Assembly: GCF_002947535.1 (NCBI RefSeq)
Contig: NZ_PUAP01000041.1
Location: 1 to 64,000 of the forward strand
Length of the DNA stretch: 64,000 nt
Origin: Enterococcus mundtii
GTDB lineage: Bacteria; Bacillota; Bacilli; Lactobacillales; Enterococcaceae
Direction: 5' to 3'
Positions 38,745-46,913 of this stretch are shown one piece after another. Position numbers and translations under genes: made by a program. Every line of letters begins with the position of its first letter. Position 1 is the first letter of the stretch. The notes under the pieces are model-generated. The model worked only from the letters and a program-made list of their open reading frames with translations, was not told the origin of the DNA and made no database searches.

Positions 38745-39969
38745 ACAGGATAAGGTTGAAATAGCAAAAAAGCAATATAAAAGTATAGAATTGTACAGTC
38801 CTTTTTCAATTAATAATAATAAATTAAACATCGGTTACGTCTCCCACATCAACAGCAAAATCACCGGCGAACAATCCTTTATCATCACCGACAACTATGT
38901 TCCCTTATCAGCACCTCTCAGCGAAAGGGAAAGCATAAAAGAAGTCACGGTTTTATATCGTGGTTCGTCGTTTGATTCTTCATTAGATGCCAAATTAGAT
39001 TGGCAGTACAATAATATTTTTACAGCTTTTCAGGTGATCAATGGTGGTGGGGCAGCAGCGATGCCTCAGCTTCAATCTTCTGCGACAACACTACAACAAA
39101 CATTGGAAGCTTATCCAAATGCTGAATTTAATGTATATGGTCATTCTTTAGGATCAATGAATGCGCAATATGCGTTAGCGAGTATTTCTTCAAGTGATGC
39201 GGATCGTGTTTATGGCTATGTGTATCAGGGACCGAATATCTATGAGGTATTAACGCCTGAGCAAAAACGGCAAGCGGATTATTTGACCGAAGAGTATCGT
39301 CTTTTGAATTACATTGACTCAAAAGACTTAGTTGCGATTGGTTATGGGGGAGGCAAAAAGGCAGTTGGGCAGATCGTTTATCCACTATCTGAACAGCTGG
39401 GCTTGAGACGCACGATCGATCAACATATGTGGGGAGGTTACCAATTTGAGGAAGATGGTGCTTTATTAACAACGAATGGCAGTGGTACTGTATTAGCAGA
39501 GTATCAAAGACGATTGAAAAAAAGATCGATTGCTAGTATTAAAAGTGAATGGAGCGGACAAACAGGTGGAATGTCGGCAGCTAAAGAAGTATACCTGGAT
39601 GCAGTTCAAGCGAAAAGCATTGTTTCAGGAATGAAGACAGCGATTGATGAAAAAATCACTGAACTGATGACGGTCTATCAAACAGGCATCGATCAGGCGA
39701 ATCAACTGTGGCAAGATACAATCGCTAATGCGCGTTCATATGGAAGCAATCTTACAGAGATGGAACAAATAGAAGCGTTAGAGCGAGGAGGGGTGACTCG
39801 ACAACACGTACTAATCGAACCAGTCACTGACTATGAAGCGGCGTTGAATCAACTTCGCTCGATCAAATCAAGTTACGAAGATCTGATCTACCAAATCAAT
39901 CGGACGATCGATCAGCAAATACAATTGGATAGTGAATTAGCGAGCCAATTCAAGAAAGGAACATTTTAG
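38725..39969 (+). CDS. Lipase-domain protein with helical C-terminus, probable T7SS reverse-LXG toxin
   Basis: The first 250 residues form a class 3-like lipase/alpha-beta hydrolase domain: VTVLYRGSSFDSS, the nucleophile elbow YGHSLGSMNAQ (Ser about 141), and likely Asp (about 198-201) and His (about 234). Residues 260-414 are helical and Gln/Ile/Leu-rich (ITELMTVYQTGIDQANQLW), like LXG targeting domains. There is no signal peptide. This order, enzyme first and targeting domain last, is known for the type VII-secreted lipase TslA of Staphylococcus aureus. ATG 38725, 38728 and 38731 are all possible starts. Two small helical proteins follow at once. Confidence 0.75.
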   Translation: MMMNYTEQDKVEIAKKQYKSIELYSPFSINNNKLNIGYVSHINSKITGEQSFIITDNYVPLSAPLSERESIKEVTVLYRGSSFDSSLDAKLDWQYNNIFTAFQVINGGGAAAMPQLQSSATTLQQTLEAYPNAEFNVYGHSLGSMNAQYALASISSSDADRVYGYVYQGPNIYEVLTPEQKRQADYLTEEYRLLNYIDSKDLVAIGYGGGKKAVGQIVYPLSEQLGLRRTIDQHMWGGYQFEEDGALLTTNGSGTVLAEYQRRLKKRSIASIKSEWSGQTGGMSAAKEVYLDAVQAKSIVSGMKTAIDEKITELMTVYQTGIDQANQLWQDTIANARSYGSNLTEMEQIEALERGGVTRQHVLIEPVTDYEAALNQLRSIKSSYEDLIYQINRTIDQQIQLDSELASQFKKGTF

Positions 39970-39971
39970 TG

Positions 39972-40301
39972 ATGGCTAATAATGAGTCGAAAGAAATGAA
40001 AAAAATCGAAGAAGATTATTGGCACAAGAAAGATGAATTAGAGAATAAAATAGCGGATCTTGAAGCAGAAAAACGTTCATTTGGACGTTACTTAGATCAG
40101 CTAGGAGAAAAAATCCCTTTGACACAACGAACATTTTCAGATGGAAGAAATATCGATCCTCGTATCGCGTATCGTTTAATCAATAATGCAAACGAAGAAG
40201 GACAATATCTAGTACGTAAAGCATTACATAGGATTGAAGACGAATTAGCAGAAAATCAGCAAAACTATCAGTCAGCTAAATTAAATCATAAAAATCAATA
40301 A
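39972..40301 (+). CDS. Small coiled-coil protein, probable toxin-targeting helper 1
   Basis: A 109-aa, nearly all-helical, highly charged protein (MKKIEEDYWHKKDELENKIA) with a coiled-coil pattern. It begins 2 bp after the lipase stop (GTG 39969 is an alternative). Size, position and composition resemble the paired small helical proteins (Lap/Tla-like) that cap LXG domains for type VII export. No sequence match is claimed. Confidence 0.65.
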   Translation: MANNESKEMKKIEEDYWHKKDELENKIADLEAEKRSFGRYLDQLGEKIPLTQRTFSDGRNIDPRIAYRLINNANEEGQYLVRKALHRIEDELAENQQNYQSAKLNHKNQ

Positions 40302-40320
40302 ATGGAAGGGGAAGATAGCA

Positions 40321-40560
40321 ATGTTTGATGAGCAAATAAGGGGACTAGAAAAAGCATTGATTACTTGGTTTATTGCTAGTCATAGCCGTGCCAGTTCAGA
40401 TACAAAAAAGAATACGATCCAAGTCACGCGAGATCTCACAAACCAAGAATTAAAAGATAGGACAAAACAGTATACCGATCGTTTAGCTGATGCGGCAAAA
40501 GGAGAATGGGTCGATAAGGCAACGAACGTGGTCAAAGACATAACAAAAGCTTTTAGTTAG
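40321..40560 (+). CDS. Small helical protein, probable toxin-targeting helper 2
   Basis: A 79-aa helical protein (MFDEQIRGLEKALITWFIAS) with an aliphatic first helix and a Lys/Asp-rich second half. The ribosome site is GAAGGGGAAGATAGCA. It is the last gene of the locus and is followed by a hairpin repeat. Role inferred from context only. Confidence 0.62.
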   Translation: MFDEQIRGLEKALITWFIASHSRASSDTKKNTIQVTRDLTNQELKDRTKQYTDRLADAAKGEWVDKATNVVKDITKAFS

Positions 40561-40569
40561 AAAACAGAA

Positions 40570-40730
40570 AAGTCTCTGGGACATCCGTTCTCTCGCATTA
40601 CCTAAACTGAGTAAACGGTGGGAACAAAAGTAACCTCTTCGAAAAACAAGGCGCCATCCACAAAAATTTTAAGAACGATTTTCGTGGATGGCGCCTTATT
40701 TCTTGAGGCTAGACACTTCTATCCCGACCT
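40570..40730 (-). repeat. Dispersed hairpin repeat, copy C (inverted)
   Basis: Read on the minus strand it matches copy B: GGTCGGGATAGAAGTGTC at one end, the hairpin with GGCGCCATCCAC arms (plus-strand arms about 40648-40664 and 40683-40702), then CGAAGAGGTTACTTTTGTT. It separates two convergent genes and may terminate both. Confidence 0.88.
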
Positions 40731-40741
40731 CAATAGAGAAG

Positions 40742-41698
40742 CTATTTACGTTTTAATCTTTCAAGGAAGTAATCTTCTAATACGCCACCTAACACAAAGA
40801 TAAGCCAAGAGTAGCCCCAGCTTCGAGTTAAAAAGGACCAAACCATGTAAATGATGAAGATACCTGGCCAGTAGAGACGTTCAAATAAACGAATCGCTTC
40901 TGCTGAGTCTCCGTACATGTGTTGAGATGCTCGGGGTCCTGGCTCATCTTCATCTGAGATAAAGAACGTGCCTTCTGCCACTTTTGAAAACCAAGTGTAG
41001 ATGATGCTGACATAGACGATAAAGAAGACGCCGAGTGCCACGGCAGCGAAGAAAAGTAGCAAAGCCAATCCAATCGGTAAGCCAAAGGCTCTATTTGCAA
41101 AGATAGGTGTGACTGAAAGGATACATAAAATAATGCCAAAAACTAACCCTACGCGGAAACTTTTCGCATAATCTTCTGTTTGTTGTCTTGCTTCGACTTT
41201 TACTTGCTGTGAATAGGGACGATCATTCAGTTTCTTCTTACTAGCTGAATAGCTCAAACTTGTAGTAATAATCAAACCAACGCCTAAAGCAACCAGAAGA
41301 AACATTGCCAGAAAACCGATGATCTCACTGATACCATTAGCAAAAAATACGAGCATTCCTACAGCTAAGATACAACTAGCAATTCCTGTTGAAAGAAAAA
41401 GAGAGAAACGACGAACTTGGTTCCAAAATGAAATCACTTCATCGATTTCAATCTCGTTTTCCCAAACTTCGTCATCAAGTGATGAACGAGAAAGTTCCAA
41501 TTCTTGGAGGATCTCATCAATAGAGCCAAATTCACTGATGACTGCACCAATGGCTTCATGCTCTGATTTTCCTTCTTCTAATAATCCATGATACTGATCT
41601 TCCATGATTGCCAATAGATCTTCTTTGGCTTTTTTTGTTTCAGGAGTGATCGGCACATTTAAAAATAAACTATCTAAGTAATCCTGAATGGTTTTCAT
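40742..41698 (-). CDS. Polytopic membrane protein with permease-prefix N-terminus (PadR partner)
   Basis: The 318-aa protein has a cytoplasmic N-terminal helical domain (YLDSLFLNVPITPETKKAKED..., then EFGSIDEILQELEL) typical of DUF1700/permease-prefix domains. Six or so membrane segments follow. It overlaps the PadR gene by 4 bp, an arrangement in which the regulator controls its membrane partner. Exact transport or stress role unknown. Confidence 0.78.
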   Translation of the reverse strand: MKTIQDYLDSLFLNVPITPETKKAKEDLLAIMEDQYHGLLEEGKSEHEAIGAVISEFGSIDEILQELELSRSSLDDEVWENEIEIDEVISFWNQVRRFSLFLSTGIASCILAVGMLVFFANGISEIIGFLAMFLLVALGVGLIITTSLSYSASKKKLNDRPYSQQVKVEARQQTEDYAKSFRVGLVFGIILCILSVTPIFANRAFGLPIGLALLLFFAAVALGVFFIVYVSIIYTWFSKVAEGTFFISDEDEPGPRASQHMYGDSAEAIRLFERLYWPGIFIIYMVWSFLTRSWGYSWLIFVLGGVLEDYFLERLKRK

Positions 41699-42027
41699 AG
41701 TTCTCCTCCTTGTAGAAAACGGTCAACAACGATTTTCGTTTGTTGCCATTCCTCTTTTTTTTCTTTCAAAATATTCTCCCCGGCATCGCTGATTCGATAG
41801 TACGTCCGTTTCTTTCCATGAGTGACTTCCCCAGGATACGAAAGGATCAGTCCTTGCTTTTCTAAGCGCGTAAAAGCGGAGTATAAAGTGGTTTCCTTAA
41901 TCGCATATAGCGCATCGGTTCCTTCCCGGATCTGCTTCGAGATCTCGTAACCATAGGAATCTTCCTTGGAAAGAATGGATAAAATGATGGCATCATTGTA
42001 TCCACGAATTGCATCACTTGATATCAC
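41695..42027 (-). CDS. PadR family transcriptional regulator
   Basis: A 110-aa winged-helix regulator. The HTH lies in ILSILSKEDSYGYEISKQIREGT, followed by LYSAFTRLEKQGLI and the wing GKKRTYYRISDAG. The ribosome site on the minus strand is AAAGGAGGCGATC. Upstream lies an inverted repeat overlapping its promoter, so autorepression is likely. Confidence 0.92.
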   Translation of the reverse strand: MISSDAIRGYNDAIILSILSKEDSYGYEISKQIREGTDALYAIKETTLYSAFTRLEKQGLILSYPGEVTHGKKRTYYRISDAGENILKEKKEEWQQTKIVVDRFLQGGEL

Positions 42028-42056
42028 TTGATCGCCTCCTTTTTCAATTACTCCAT

Positions 42057-42096
42057 CTGTCGTAATAATTATAAAACAATTACTACGACAGGTAAA
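42057..42096 (-). promoter_or_regulatory. PadR promoter overlapped by an inverted-repeat operator
   Basis: CTGTCGTAATAATT (42057-42070) and its complement AATTACTACGACAG (42078-42091) match at 13 of 14 positions. Between them on the minus strand are TTTACC (-35, 42096-42091), a 17-bp spacer and TATAAT (-10, 42073-42068). The operator therefore covers the core promoter. Confidence 0.72.
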
Positions 42097-42230
42097 GTAA
42101 ATTAAATAAATTAGTTAGAATTCAGTCTTAGGTCTGAGTCTGTTTGTTAGAAATCTATTTGCGAGACAATATCTGGGGAAATGTCACAATATTTAGACAA
42201 GATTTTATTGTTTTCGTTTTCATTTGAGCT

Positions 42231-42261
42231 TTGATAAGTGATTTGGTACAATTGATATAAA
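42231..42261 (+). promoter_or_regulatory. Promoter of the ABC-F leader
   Basis: TTGATA (42231-42236), a 19-bp spacer and TGATATAAA (extended -10, TATAAA at 42256-42261). It would start a transcript about 270 nt ahead of the ABC-F gene. Confidence 0.5.
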
Positions 42262-42289
42262 TATAGAGTGAAAAGGAGGGACATATGTA

Positions 42290-42424
42290 ATGGGCAGCTT
42301 GACTAAAATAACAGAAGCAGATAATTATTCTAGATATCATATTAACTTTAGTCATGCAATTATTTTTGTATTTTCTATCCAAGGCATCAGTGCGCTTAAA
42401 AATAGAAATATCAATCAAAAATAA
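42290..42424 (+). CDS. Candidate leader peptide, 44 aa
   Basis: ATG 42290 follows AAAGGAGGGACATATGTA, a strong ribosome site, and a promoter. The frame (MGSLTKITEADNYSRYHINF...) ends at TAA 42424, about 60 bp before a terminator-like hairpin and the ABC-F gene. The peptide matches no family that I know. It may serve as a sensor of stalled ribosomes, as is known for several ABC-F resistance genes, or be a gene remnant. Confidence 0.45.
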   Translation: MGSLTKITEADNYSRYHINFSHAIIFVFSIQGISALKNRNINQK

Positions 42425-42486
42425 ATGACCATTCAATATGTTTATTCCATTTTTAGCTAAGTACCAAATAAATGAAATAACAACAG

Positions 42487-42512
42487 GTCATGAATTTTTT
42501 CATGGCTTTTTT
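42487..42512 (+). terminator. Attenuator hairpin upstream of the ABC-F gene
   Basis: GTCATGAA (42487-42494), loop TTTT, TTCATGGC (42499-42506), then TTTTTT. It stands 24 bp before the ABC-F start and after the leader ORF, where it would end transcription unless an alternative fold forms. Confidence 0.7.
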
Positions 42513-42535
42513 GATTGGTCTCAAGGAGCGAGAAA

Positions 42536-44119
42536 ATGTATATTCAAGCGAATAAGATCAATAAAAATTATAGTGGAGTACCACTTTTTGAACATTTGAG
42601 TTGCACACTCAATAAACAAGATAAAATCGGATTGATCGTACAAAATGGAACCGGGAAAACAACCCTTCTTCAAATTTTGATGGGGGCGGAAGGCATTGAT
42701 GAAGGGACAGTTAGTAGGAAAAAAGGATTGTCGATTGGTTACATTCCACAGAAAATGGAAAATGGATCGATCGCTACATTTGACTATGTGCATCAAAGCT
42801 TCAAGGACATCCAAGAATTGCAAACACAACTCAATTACTATGAAGAAAAAATGTGTATCGCAACGGAAGATCTGGACCATATCATGAAAGTCTATGGCGA
42901 CTTACAGCAACGATTTGAGACGATGGGCGGATATGGCTTAGAAGATCGGATCACGAGTGTTTTGAAAGGATTAGGCCTTGATGAACAAATTGAAACACCA
43001 CTTGATCAATTAAGCGGAGGCGAACGTATTCGAGTAGAATTAGCCAAAGTATTATTACAAGAAAACGATGTCCTTCTATTAGATGAGCCAACCAACCATC
43101 TTGATCTAGACTCCGTACAATGGTTAGAAGAATATCTGAGGTTGACAACTTGTGCGTTCCTCGTGATTTCCCATGATCGAGCTTTCCTTGACAATGTAGT
43201 TAAAAAAATCATGGAGATCGAGGACGGTCAGATAATCGAATATTCGGGAAATTATAGTCGTTACATGACGTTGAAGAAACAACGGATACAGGAACTTCAA
43301 AAAAATCATGAACTTCAGCAAAAAGAAATCAAACGACTGAAAGTAATGATTCGCCGCTATCGTCAATGGGGAAATGAAGGGGACAACGAAGCATTCTTCA
43401 AAAAAGCAAAAGAAATCGAACGCAGATTAGAAAAAATGACACTGATCAATGCGCCAAAGGTCCCTCGCAAAAAGCTGACTACGATCAGTCAAGATAATCT
43501 ATCGGGGAAAGAAGTGTTGATTGCCAAAAAAATAAAGAAAACGGTAGGGAATAAATGTTTGTTTTCAGATAGCTCTTTTATGGTTTATCGTGGTGAGCGG
43601 ATCGCTATATTAGGGAAGAATGGTTCTGGTAAATCAACTCTATTAAAAGTAGTGATGGGAGAAATGGATGTAGAGGAAGGATCAATCAAAACTGGTGCTA
43701 GTCTGGCAATTGGTTATTTGCCTCAACGATTGACATTTGACCGACCAGAACAACGAATATTGAATTATGCTAAGTATCTGATACCTGATGAACAGAAAGC
43801 GCGACAAGTATTAGCGAGTTTTGGATTCTTCAGTGGGGATGTCGCCAAAAGGATCAAAGATCTTTCTGGAGGGGAACAAGTAAGGTTGTATCTTTTGAAA
43901 CTGTTCCAGAAGAAAATCAATGTATTGATCTTAGATGAACCGACCAATCACTTGGACATCTATGTAAGAGAAGAAATCGAAGAATTATTGTCTACATTTA
44001 CCGGTACCATTTTAGCAGTCACTCATGATCGCTATTTCTTACGAAAGAATTTCGAGCAGATATTGTTAGTGAAAAATGAAAAAATCGAAAAGTTGTTGTA
44101 TGAGGATCATTTGTTTTAG
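42536..44119 (+). CDS. ABC-F family ATPase, possible ribosome-protection protein
   Basis: It has two ABC domains and no membrane region. Domain 1 has QNGTGKTTLLQ, LSGGERIRVELA and LLLDEPTNHLDLDS. Domain 2 has GKNGSGKSTLLK, LSGGEQVRLYLLK and LILDEPTNHLDI. A charged linker of about 90 residues (LKKQRIQELQKNHE... to KAKEIERRLEKM) separates them. The first Walker A lacks its leading Gly (IVQNGTGKTT instead of G-x-N-G). ATG 42536 is seven bases after AAGGAG and gives 527 aa. The leader/attenuator arrangement favours an antibiotic-resistance ABC-F, but the drug class is unclear. Confidence 0.85.
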   Translation: MYIQANKINKNYSGVPLFEHLSCTLNKQDKIGLIVQNGTGKTTLLQILMGAEGIDEGTVSRKKGLSIGYIPQKMENGSIATFDYVHQSFKDIQELQTQLNYYEEKMCIATEDLDHIMKVYGDLQQRFETMGGYGLEDRITSVLKGLGLDEQIETPLDQLSGGERIRVELAKVLLQENDVLLLDEPTNHLDLDSVQWLEEYLRLTTCAFLVISHDRAFLDNVVKKIMEIEDGQIIEYSGNYSRYMTLKKQRIQELQKNHELQQKEIKRLKVMIRRYRQWGNEGDNEAFFKKAKEIERRLEKMTLINAPKVPRKKLTTISQDNLSGKEVLIAKKIKKTVGNKCLFSDSSFMVYRGERIAILGKNGSGKSTLLKVVMGEMDVEEGSIKTGASLAIGYLPQRLTFDRPEQRILNYAKYLIPDEQKARQVLASFGFFSGDVAKRIKDLSGGEQVRLYLLKLFQKKINVLILDEPTNHLDIYVREEIEELLSTFTGTILAVTHDRYFLRKNFEQILLVKNEKIEKLLYEDHLF

Positions 44120-44143
44120 ACCAAAGAAGTATATAAAATAAAA

Positions 44144-44187
44144 AATAGTAGTAAGCTCAAGGGTGCGTGAGCTTACTACTATTTTGT
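44144..44187 (+). terminator. Strong bidirectional terminator between ABC-F and uppP
   Basis: AATAGTAGTAAGCTCA (44144-44159) and TGAGCTTACTACTATT (44168-44183) form a perfect 16-bp stem with an 8-base loop; A-run on one side and T-run on the other. Confidence 0.9.
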
Positions 44188-44255
44188 TTTGATTAAGCTG
44201 ATATCTGTTGTGCCTACCAATCATTTAGCTGGTCAGCGATGGATATATAGAGTCA

Positions 44256-45089
44256 TTACATGGCGATAAACCAGTAACCGATCAAGATGATCCCTAAAAT
44301 GATACGATACCAACCAAAAACAGTAAAGTCATTACGTTTCAAGTAGTTGATCAGGAACTTGATCGCAAAAATCGAAACAATAAATGAAACGACAGTACCT
44401 ACTAAAAGAATAACTGTTTCTTCCATTTGGAAGCTGTTGCCATCAGCAAGGTATTTCACGATCTTTAATCCACTGGCACCAAACATCACTGGAATACCAA
44501 GGAAAAATGAGAACTCAGTTGCAACGAAGCGAGAAGCACCGATAAGGATTGCCCCTAGGATCGTAGCCCCAGAACGAGAAGTCCCAGGTATCAACGCTAA
44601 GACTTGAAAAGCGCCGATCAAGATCGCTGCTTGGAAAGTCAAATCGTTCAGATTCGACCAACGAGGTGTTTTATTTTTGTTTCGTTTTTCGACGATGATA
44701 AAGCCGATACCATAAACGATCAAGGCGATCGCTACTGGTAAAAATTTATAGAAATGGGCATCTAACCAATCGTCCAATAATAAACCAATAATAGCTGCTG
44801 GAACACAAGCAACAAGTACTTTTGACCATAAAACCCATGTATCTTTTTTCTCGATCGAGGATTTACTTGGCGCAAAAGGGTTCAACTTGTGGAAATACAA
44901 AACAACGACGGCTAAGATCGCTCCTAATTGGATCACGACATTGAACATCGACATGAATTGCGAACTCGCATCAAGCTTGATGAATTCATCTGCTAAGATC
45001 AAATGTCCTGTACTACTGATTGGCAGCCATTCTGTGATTCCTTCAATGATTCCGAGAATCGCTGCTTTTATGATATTTGCAAAAAACAT
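44256..45089 (-). CDS. uppP: Undecaprenyl-diphosphate phosphatase
   Basis: This membrane enzyme recycles the lipid carrier for peptidoglycan synthesis; extra dosage confers bacitracin tolerance. Family motifs are [17 protein letters not shown] near the N-terminus and [12 protein letters not shown] later, with about eight membrane helices. ATG 45089 follows GGAAGGAATTT on the minus strand and gives 277 aa. Confidence 0.95.
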   Translation of the reverse strand: MFFANIIKAAILGIIEGITEWLPISSTGHLILADEFIKLDASSQFMSMFNVVIQLGAILAVVVLYFHKLNPFAPSKSSIEKKDTWVLWSKVLVACVPAAIIGLLLDDWLDAHFYKFLPVAIALIVYGIGFIIVEKRNKNKTPRWSNLNDLTFQAAILIGAFQVLALIPGTSRSGATILGAILIGASRFVATEFSFFLGIPVMFGASGLKIVKYLADGNSFQMEETVILLVGTVVSFIVSIFAIKFLINYLKRNDFTVFGWYRIILGIILIGYWFIAM

Positions 45090-45123
45090 AAATTCCTTCC
45101 TTCCCAATTAAAATACAACATTT

Positions 45124-45152
45124 AGTATACCGTTCTTTGTTTCCAAAGCCAA
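45124..45152 (-). promoter_or_regulatory. Promoter of uppP
   Basis: Minus strand: TTGGCT (45152-45147), 17-bp spacer, TATACT (45129-45124). Confidence 0.7.
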
Positions 45153-45189
45153 ATTGTTTCTTTGAGATTAAAACAAAAATAAAGGAGTT

Positions 45190-45230
45190 CAAAAAAAGTA
45201 CATTGAAATCAAAAGACTTCAATGTACTTA
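45190..45230 (-). terminator. Terminator of the phosphatase gene
   Basis: Minus strand: AGTACATTGAAG, loop, TTCAATGTACT, TTTTTTT. Confidence 0.85.
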
Positions 45231-45242
45231 TTCAACGAGTCA

Positions 45243-45947
45243 TCACATAAAGGATTCTCTTGTTTGTTGCTTTCCTTGTTCGATATAGCTTGTGTCATTG
45301 ACACTTTCAATTGAAAAACGACCATTTTTATAGGTTACTTTTGTGACACTACCATTCAACAAGCCAGCACGAACTGGTTGAGAAGGATCGATCAAGCTAA
45401 GAAGGAAGGCAATCGTCAACCCGTGGGAGACGACTAAAACATTGCCACCATTGTTCTTCTCACACTGATGGGCGATATCTTCAAAACCTGACCAAACACG
45501 TTCTTTTAATTCTGCATAAGGTTGCGCCCAACCCGCAGTATCCGTTTCATAGATGGCATCAGCGATTTGTTCAAAGGTGACATCTGTGGTGAACATCTCA
45601 TCGTACGTTTGAAAGTTCAATACGCGAGGAATGACACCCCACATCTCCATATCGTAGCCACCTTCTAGCGAACCAAAGCACCACTCACGAATCCGTTTAT
45701 CAATGAAGTAAGGAATTTCTTTCCCTTTCGTATGTTCGCTCAAAACGATCCGTGCCGTTTCGATTGCTCGGCCACTGTCGCTTGAATAGGCGTAAGAAAA
45801 ATCAATATCTTTTAGACCTTTACCTAAAAAATGGATACCTTCTTGTCCTTGTTTCGTCAATGGTGTGTCACACCAGCCTTGCACACGTTCAATCGTATTG
45901 AACATTGTTTTACCATGACGGACGATATACAGGGTTGTTTCACTCAT
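45243..45947 (-). CDS. Histidine phosphatase (phosphoglycerate mutase-like) family protein
   Basis: The catalytic RHG is in YIVRHGKTMFNTIERVQGW. A second core His is in VVSHGLTIAFLLSL, and SDSGRAIETA is also conserved. The length of 234 aa fits the broad phosphatase group rather than a dedicated GpmA. The ribosome site on the minus strand is TAGGAGGTCGTTCAAC. The gene upstream, 23 bp away on the same strand, is a metallo-hydrolase. Confidence 0.88.
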   Translation of the reverse strand: MSETTLYIVRHGKTMFNTIERVQGWCDTPLTKQGQEGIHFLGKGLKDIDFSYAYSSDSGRAIETARIVLSEHTKGKEIPYFIDKRIREWCFGSLEGGYDMEMWGVIPRVLNFQTYDEMFTTDVTFEQIADAIYETDTAGWAQPYAELKERVWSGFEDIAHQCEKNNGGNVLVVSHGLTIAFLLSLIDPSQPVRAGLLNGSVTKVTYKNGRFSIESVNDTSYIEQGKQQTRESFM

Positions 45948-45970
45948 GTTGAACGACCTCCTAAGTTTGA

Positions 45971-46597
45971 TTAAGCGTTAAAAAATGGGTTTGTTTTCTT
46001 CTCGTGTTCAATCGTTGTTGGTTCTCCATGGCCAGGATAGACCACAAATTCATTTGGTAGAACAAAAAGTTGTGTCGTGATGCTATAGAGTAATTGCTCT
46101 AAATTACCGGTGTAGAGATCGGTGCGACCGATACTCCCTTTAAAGAGTGCGTCTCCAGATATCACGAAGTCATCGAAAATAAAGCTAACACTACCGGCTG
46201 AATGACCAGGTGTTGGAACGACCTCAAATGACATGTTGCCGAGACGGTATTGTTTCATTTCAAATTCATATTCCGCGGGAGAAACAATGATATTATCCAT
46301 ATCATCATGGCGACCAAGTCCTGAGAGGTTCAAGATTGGATCTCCAAGCCATTCTTGTTCTAATGGACTGACATAAACAGGGATGTCATAGGTATTTCTC
46401 AATGCTTCGACAGCGCCAATGTGGTCGTAATGGGTATGCGTCAATAAGATAGCGACGGGTTGTTGCTGGGTCTTCTTGATTTGTTCTTGGATCATTTCAG
46501 CGTCAGCTCCTGGATCGATGATCAGAAGCGCTTCGTCATTGTAGACAAGGTAACAGTTTTCCTCGATTGTTCCAGTTTTCAATTGTAAAACGTGCAT
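45971..46597 (-). CDS. MBL-fold metallo-hydrolase (glyoxalase II-like)
   Basis: The zinc motif is LTHTHYDHIGAVEALR, with GHSAGSVSFIF and YPGHGEPTTIEHEK completing the site. The 208-aa protein resembles YqgX/hydroxyacylglutathione hydrolase-like enzymes. ATG 46597 lies behind TTGGAGGTTTCC on the minus strand. It probably forms an operon with the phosphatase gene downstream. Confidence 0.9.
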   Translation of the reverse strand: MHVLQLKTGTIEENCYLVYNDEALLIIDPGADAEMIQEQIKKTQQQPVAILLTHTHYDHIGAVEALRNTYDIPVYVSPLEQEWLGDPILNLSGLGRHDDMDNIIVSPAEYEFEMKQYRLGNMSFEVVPTPGHSAGSVSFIFDDFVISGDALFKGSIGRTDLYTGNLEQLLYSITTQLFVLPNEFVVYPGHGEPTTIEHEKKTNPFFNA

Positions 46598-46768
46598 AAA
46601 AGGAAACCTCCAACTTTTAAAAATTTCTTTCTTCTATCGTTCGATATAAGTATAACGCAAATAGAGATCAGAAACAAAAGTGTCTACTTTTATAACGGTA
46701 GTTATCTGAATTGTCAGATTATATGAAAAGTGTTTAAAAATTTTAAACGGAAGAATAGAAAATTTTCA

Positions 46769-46862
46769 TTGTTTTTTCATTTAGTCTTGTTACATTGAGT
46801 GTATCCAAAAATCCAAATTCTATATCCTATATCCCTGCTTATCCGAGCAGGGTGTTTTTGTT
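46769..46862 (+). ncRNA. Candidate short transcript or leader with intrinsic terminator
   Basis: TTGTTT (46769-46774), a 16-bp spacer and TACATT (46791-46796) suggest a promoter. About 35 nt later CCCTGCT/AGCAGGG (46831-46848) with a T-rich tail forms a terminator. No gene precedes it on the plus strand. It could be a small RNA of about 60 nt or an attenuator for the helicase gene 50 bp further on. The remainder of 46598-46913 is AT-rich with no ORF. Confidence 0.4.
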
Positions 46863-46913
46863 TTTTGCGAAACAGTCTATTTTGCGGTACTCTAGTACAA
46901 GAAGGAGGCGACC

